Below are positions 58,736-64,000 of a stretch of 64,000 nt of DNA, piece by piece (within the stretch, counting starts at the first letter, position 1; the number at the start of each line of letters is the position of its first letter). The translations under genes and the position numbers were made by a program. The notes beneath the pieces were generated by a model that saw only the letters and a list, made by a program, of their open reading frames with translations, was not told where the DNA came from and did not search any database. Source of the stretch: Dipteronia dyeriana (Eukaryota; Streptophyta; Magnoliopsida; Sapindales; Sapindaceae); assembly GCA_032871835.1 (NCBI GenBank), contig CM065300.1, forward strand, positions 72,090,017-72,154,016. Reading direction: 5' to 3'.

Positions 58736-59690
58736 GCTTACACCTGTATCTTGATTTTCCTCTTTTCTTGGCGATGAACATGATCATGGATCATGCTATA
58801 AGTCCCGCATCAGATTTGACGCATCTTTCTCTGTTTGTAAACTATGAATTAACACCTTTTCCAATGGAGTTTCCCCTTGTGATGTTTCAATTGTCTGTTG
58901 GACCAATTCATCCATAATATCTATAGAAAAACATGCACCATTATCATTAGGAAACTTAAAAGCATCAAAAATATTGAATTTTACTGTCTCCTCATTCATT
59001 GACATCGTAAGTGTGCCTTTATAAACATTGATCATCGTCTTTGTCGTCCTCATGAATGGCCTTCCTAGAATTAAATAAAGATCTCTTCCAGGAGTGGGGG
59101 TATCCTCCATCTCGAGTACTAGAAAATCGATTGGAAAAAATACTTCATTGACCATGACTAGTACGTCTTCTAGCACTCCTCTTGGGTATCGAATGGATCG
59201 ATCAACAAGTTTTATACTTACAAAGGTCTCCTTCAATTCACCTATCTTCAAAGATTCAAACACAAAGAAAGGCATTAAATTAATAGAATAACCTAAATCA
59301 AGTAAAACCCGTTCAAACCTTTAGGTTCCAATGATGCACGAAATTGTGAAACTTCCAGGGTCCTTGAGTTTTGGAGGTAGCTTACGTAAGATCACAATAG
59401 AGACCTCCTCATTTAGAGCCACTGTCTCCTTCTCCTTGAATATTCTCTTGGTTCCACCACCACCGTATCCTTCTTCTTTTGGTGGTTCTTTTGAGGTACT
59501 TTTCTTTTTCTTTTTCTTTGGCTTTCATGCCTACTTCCATCTCTTCATTTCCTTGTCCCACTTCCTTGCCACTTCGAAAAGTGATTGCCTTTGCGGATTC
59601 TTGATTTCCCTTCGGGTTTTGGATCACTTGGCTTGGAAGTCTACTTTGGTATCTTTTGCTCAATGAGGATGTTATTTGCCAAATTTGGTT
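58736..59690 (-). pseudogene. ATH-2 protease region
   Basis: A gypsy retropepsin of the Athila type: the active-site stretch reads 'LDLGYSINLMPFFVF' near 59275-59310, where the family has Ala instead of Tyr after DLG. 'DRSIRYPRGVLEDVLV', 'FPIDFLVLEMED' and 'LYLILGRPFMRT' (the flap and second Gly box) follow. Upstream (59663-59409) is the spacer with 'SAKAITFRSGKEV'. Stops are few, but the spacer and protease are in different frames. Confidence 0.8.
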
Positions 59691-60834
59691 CTCTATGTTC
59701 TTGACATATTGCCTAATATTGGGTACTTAGCGTTAAAGATTCCATGTCTTGGAGGTTGTTTAGGTGCAATTTGATTTTGAACCGGTGGTGGCATTAATGC
59801 ATTTTGAGTATTCTTCCATCCAAAGTTCGGATGTTGTTGCCAACCCGAATTAAATGTCTTGGATAATGGATCATTCCTTTGCCCTCGTTGTTGCATGCAA
59901 TTTGTCATCTCCTCCTCATTACCGCCTAGACTTAGACATGTCTTCGAAGAGTGTCCTACATTTATGCATACCGCACACACTTGAGAATTCGGGACCAATT
60001 GTTGAACTAACTTGTCGAATGGACGATTTGGGGTCCATAATCATTAGTGCTCACTTCATAAATTCCATCTTTTTTTGGAGGGTCTGAAAGCCTCTCAATT
60101 ATCTCTTTAGCCTCCAATGCATTCTTGTTCATCAATTCTCATTCACTTGTAGCATCAACCATGATCCTTTCAGAGTCAAGCAACCTTTCATAGAAGTATT
60201 GAAAGAGTTAATGTTATGCTATCCCACGATATGGGCATGAGTTGTGTAGCCATTGAAAAAGCTCCCAATATTCATGGAATGGTTCACCATCGAGCTACTG
60301 TATCCCTATAATTTCTTTTCGAATTTTGTTTGTACATTGAGCTGGAAAGAATTTTGAAAGGAACTTAACCATAAGATCTACCTATGTTCTGATGGATCCA
60401 CTTGGTAGTGAGTAGAGCCACTCATTGGCTTTATCCTTGAGTGAGAAGGGAAAAAGTCTCAAACGAATTCCTTCATCATTCTCGCTTCCATTGATGATAG
60501 TGGTGCATACCGCAATGAATTGCTTGATATGGATTAGATGATCCTCTCCCGATTTTCCATAGAATGTTGGAAGAAGATGGATTGTACCACTCTTGATCTC
60601 GAAATTGATGTTAGGCGGAAGAATGATGCATGATGGTTGGTCCAAAGCCTTAGGGATTGTGAACTCCTTGAGAGGTCTAGTGAGATTGTTCATTGCCACT
60701 TAGACAACCGCTTGATTTGGTGGGAGATCGCCTGCCATGTTTCTTTCTTGGTTTCTTTGCAGTTGATGGAGAGTTCTTTCGATCTCAGGATCTTGTTCTA
60801 TAGGATGAGTATCCATAGAACGACAACCGTTCAT
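59691..60834 (-). pseudogene. ATH-2 gag
   Basis: The likely start is the ATG at 60834 (MNGCRSMDTHPIEQDPEIER), with a TAA at about 60702. The Gag core reads 'HLLPTFYGKSGEDHLIHIKQ', 'IRLRLFPFSLKDKANEWLYS' and, after a stop at 60382, 'FLSKFFPAQCTNKIRKEI'. Further stops follow. The CCHC knuckle is 'CAVCINVGHSSKTC' near 59945-59985, followed by 'DPLSKTFNSGWQQHPNFGWK'. This is the usual Athila Gag order and length. Confidence 0.85.
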
Positions 60835-60919
60835 AAACCTAAAAAAAAAAATTACCAAATAAATCTAAAAGATTAAAATAAATCAAAAACAAACTCAAAA
60901 CTAAAGTAAGCAATTTATT

Positions 60920-60941
60920 CCTCGGTAGCGGTGCCAAAAAC
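60920..60941 (-). other. Primer binding site of ATH-2
   Basis: On the - strand: TTTTTGGCACCGCTACCGAGG, an Asp-tRNA-like site as in ATH-1. Confidence 0.75.
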
Positions 60942-60945
60942 TTAT

Positions 60946-62477
60946 TGGTTGCAAAATAGGCAAACAAAAATAATAAAAACCTTGCAATTGCATAAATCTT
61001 AAACGATAGTACAATAAGTAAGCAAACAATGGTCATTCCCACGAGGAATGAATTACCTATGAAAGATTTGAATTTAAAAACACTAGTTTAAGACACTCTA
61101 CAACTCTAAGACAACTTAAATATAACACAATCCACACATGCAATTGGAGATTTTTGAATTGATTATTAAAAACTAATAATTTAAATTAAACTAAATTTAG
61201 GACACGCAATAGAAAAATTACTTGGAAAATCAATAAAGAAAAACTAACTAGAGCTTCCTATCCACCACTAAACATTAATCCAATCCATAGACAATAATGA
61301 AGTTAATAAATGATCTAACATGATGAAGATATTCACAACAAAGCAGTGGGTATTCCACACAAGTTGTGTTGATTCTCTCTTAGTTAATATGTAGATTGCA
61401 TGGTATTTGTATAAATACTTGTATCCCAAATTACAACCTAGCATGGGTATTTACTAGATTTAATAATTTTTAATTCATTAAGAACGAAAAGAATATAAAT
61501 ATCACATGAACCTTACAACATGGAATTTATTCCAGGTTCTTCATGAATCAATTTCCCTTAATCAGGTCTTATTCCAATTAATTGTTTCATGCAAGTATAT
61601 GCTCGTATGGTAATCGAACTCTATCATACAACGTAGATCCTAAAACCAACCTCCTAAGGTGATCAATCAAAGAAACATAATAATAATAGAGAAACAATTA
61701 TTTTGGAGAAATTGAAATCATCGTGTATGGAAAATAATACTTTATTAAAAAACACTTGTCTGTGGAATTAGAATCATATCTAGGGCTTCAAGTTAGCCCT
61801 AGCAATAAAGAGTTTAGCTACACACCATAACTATGAAAGCAAATAAAAACATTAAAAATAAAGAAAGGTAGAAGAAGAGAGAAAATGAAAACTATGAAAG
61901 ATCTTCAATCTTCAATCTTTAATGATGAATCTCTGACCCCTTCTCTTAAAGAAACTCATGGTATTTATAGGTGACTAATACTTGTAGATTCCCAATTTAC
62001 TTTGATGTAGGAAACACACCAAGTAGGAAAAAAGAATTATTTAAGGAATAAAATTATTTCCTAACTTGGAGTTCTTCTTTGAGAATTAATTTCTAAATTG
62101 AGTTTTGAACATTCCTAAAACATGTCTTGATTTTTTAGAATCTTTCAGGATTTGATTTGGGAAGTTTTAGGATAATTCTGGACTAATTCGGAGTATAAAT
62201 CCTTAAAAAATACGCAACAATCATTTTGGGACCGTTGTTGACCATGCTTGGCAATTTGATTGAAATTGCTTGGTTAATTACGTTTTAGTCCTTTCTTGCT
62301 ATAATTACATTTTAATCCCTTTAATCATTTAAATAACCTTTTTATCTTCAAATTTACTCAAAGAGATATCTTCTACACAATCTCAACAAACACATTAAAA
62401 TATTCAATTTCACTCAAAAACACAGCATAAAACATAGGAATTAGGGGTCTCAAATATCAACATTTATCAACCTAACA
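60946..62477 (-). repeat. ATH-2 5' LTR (intact)
   Basis: About 1.53 kb. The right end CCTAACA at 62477 is clear. The left TG is placed at 60946 but could be a few bases off. It supplies the uninterrupted site of ATH-1 near 62172. Confidence 0.85.
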
Positions 62478-63062
62478 ATGTTCCCAAACAGAAATTGGTA
62501 ATTCTGTTCGCGATAATAAAGTTCTTGCAATTACCTGGAGACGCTTGATAAGTGACTCTGTTAATCCATTTTGAGTATGAACATTTGGAACTGGATGTTC
62601 AACATCAAACCCAACTGATCTGCAACATTCATCAAAATGTTTTGGAAGTAAATTCACCAGTATTATCAAGGCTTATTGACTTAATCGGGTGATAAAAAGT
62701 TATCAAAGCCTAATAATCTGTGCAAGTAATCTTGTAAAAGCAACATTATGTGTTGATAATAAATAAACATGTGACCATCTGATGGATGCATCAATTAAGA
62801 CCATAAAATAACGGAACGGTCCATTTGGTGGAGGAATAAGTCTACATATGTCCCTTTTAATCTTTTATAAAAATGATAAGGATTCAAATCCAACCTTACA
62901 TACGAATGGTTTTATTACTAATTTCCCTTGTGAACATGCAGTACATAAATTTTCATCGGACAAAAGATTCATCTGGTTATTTAATGGATGTCTATGAGAA
63001 TTTTCAATGATTTTATGCAACATTGTAGATCCCGGGTGACCAAGACGGTCATGGCAGAGCAT
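62478..63062 (-). pseudogene. COP-D pre-integrase and integrase remnant
   Basis: Pre-integrase zinc region: 'CHDRLGHPGSTMLHKIIENS' and 'CTACSQGKL'. Integrase: 'RSVGFDVEHPVPNVHTQNGL', with the catalytic Glu in 'TESLIKRLQVIARTLL', ending 'ELPISVWEH' exactly at the ATH-2 LTR. The part between (about 62690-62860) is decayed by stops and slips. Confidence 0.8.
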
Positions 63063-64000
63063 AAATATTTTTGGGTCTGAGAACTTCTAGCTTAGAACTG
63101 CGTAAACTTCTACACCTCTTATAAGAGTGTAATACAATCCAGATGATAAAGCACACAGCTTTCCATAATGAGATTCTGGCCTAAATCTTGGGAAGTAATA
63201 CACAGATACTCAATATTCTCATCATTTATAGTTTTTATGTGAAATCTATTCCACCGTATATCTTTGAAGCTAAGTAGATTTCTTCTGGATCTGCTTGAAT
63301 ATAAAGCATCATTGATACATATTTTAGTATTTTTTGGTAACAATATCATGGCTCTGCTAGAGCCTTTTATCAGATCTGCTAGACCTGATATTATATTAAC
63401 ATTTGCTTTAAGCAAGGTTAAATTCAAAAGGTATTTATGATTAAAATCGTATGTACCATTGCACTATCGGCTAGACATATATCTCATGTATCTTGCTTTT
63501 CAATATCACCAAATGTATCGTTTAAAGACATATTTATTGCTTCACAAAGAAAAAATAAAGTGCATATTAGATAGAGTGATCAAAAGTATATATTACCAAA
63601 GGAATATTTTACATAAGTATTTCACTTAATAACAAAAAAAAAACATTACAAACAATATTTAATTGGTTTGGACATTTCCATCACCAATTGAAGTGGTCAC
63701 TTTATCATTCGGATCATCTAGAAAATTAGAAACATTAAACTAGGTGATATCCACAAAATCTAAATCCTCCATGAAGTTGGTTTTAGGATTCTTCCCATTT
63801 TCCTTTCCTTTGATAGAGCTCATCCAAATGTTTAGGTGTGTGACATGTATGTGACCAGTTATGATGACAGTCGCACTTGAAGCAAATGCCATAATCTTTC
63901 TAAGGCTTCTATTGGATACTTTTCCCTTTATCTTAAAATAATGGCATCGTGCTGATAACATGTTATAGTAAAATTGAAGAACAGATGAAACACAAATGAA
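63063..64000 (-). pseudogene. COP-D Gag C-terminus and protease remnant
   Basis: The knuckle near 63848-63890 reads 'CFKCDCHHNWSHTC', with Asn where the zinc-binding His is expected. 'TPKHLDELYQ' follows in frame. The protease active site is 'CLADSAMVHTIL' near 63440-63480, followed by 'ANVNIISGLADLIKGSSRA' and 'ALYSSRSRRNLLSFKDIR' (63119-63427). Several stops and frame changes break it. The Gag N-terminus is beyond the window. Confidence 0.8.

Larger units (their letters stand above)
36094..62477 (-). mobile_element. Athila-like Ty3/gypsy element, non-autonomous (ATH-2)
   Basis: The - strand element has an intact 5' LTR (60946-62477) and a 3' LTR in two parts (about 36094-36366 and 55344-55671), split by ATH-1. 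The internal order is primer site, gag, protease, a Sirevirus-like coiled-coil and CCHC module, the conserved 'GGTGGGAGGCAACCCA' motif, a hairpin motif, a long non-coding region and the polypurine tract. RT, RNase H and integrase are absent. The left end is truncated: about 960 bp of the LTR that should precede 36094 is missing, so no target duplication can be checked on that side. It sits in the integrase gene of COP-D. Confidence 0.8.
62478..64000 (-). mobile_element. Ty1/copia element, 5' half to integrase (COP-D)
   Basis: Read leftward from the window end: Gag knuckle, protease, pre-integrase region and the start of integrase, cut at 62478 by ATH-2. The rest of pol is not visible on the left side, where ATH-2 is truncated. 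Its LTRs are not in the window. Confidence 0.85.

Noticed and set aside
59331..59666. 111-codon + strand frame over the ATH-2 protease spacer
   Set aside because: It is the shadow of the gag-protease frame on the - strand, which has clear Athila motifs.

Overview
The window is plant nuclear heterochromatin built almost wholly of LTR retrotransposons inserted into one another. I found no host gene, tRNA or rRNA gene. The families present (Sirevirus, other Ty1/copia, Athila-like and Tat-like Ty3/gypsy) and the AT-rich base composition point to a flowering plant, most likely a eudicot with a large genome. The species cannot be named from this sequence.

Nest 1 (1-35674) runs from outside in. COP-0 is an old, decayed copia element on the + strand (2465-2833, then 34248-35674). 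It was split by SIRE-A, a Sirevirus on the - strand (2834-34242, TSD ATCTA on both sides). The 3' LTR of SIRE-A received a solo gypsy LTR (3613-4420, TSD AACAA) and COP-B, a copia element on the + strand (5611-29271, TSD ACAAT). The 3' LTR of COP-B received TAT, a + strand gypsy element of the Tat type with two RNase H domains and a spliced antisense gene (14687-26650), and a solo copia LTR (26727-28845). A further Sirevirus LTR, cut by the window edge, fills 1-2432.

Between the nests (35675-36093) lies a long inverted repeat, probably a MITE, sitting inside a TA microsatellite.

Nest 2 (about 36094-64000) also runs from outside in. COP-D is a copia element on the - strand (62478-64000). It was split by ATH-2, an Athila-like gypsy element on the - strand (about 36094-62477). 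The 3' LTR of ATH-2 was split by ATH-1, another Athila-like element on the - strand (36367-55338, TSD ATAAT). The 3' LTR of ATH-1 was split by SIRE-C, a - strand Sirevirus that keeps all its domains (37024-46677, TSD AATCG/AATCA). The other LTR of each target element supplies the uninterrupted site, so the nesting order is read directly from the sequence.

All coding regions carry stops or frameshifts, so each is given as a pseudogene. Three points deserve most attention. Both Athila-like elements lack RT and integrase and instead carry a coiled-coil plus CCHC module that looks like the Gag C-terminus of a Sirevirus. ATH-1 carries the same hairpin-forming motif in its LTR U3 and upstream of its second ORF, which suggests a second promoter. 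TAT holds a three-exon antisense gene whose introns join the reading frame exactly.
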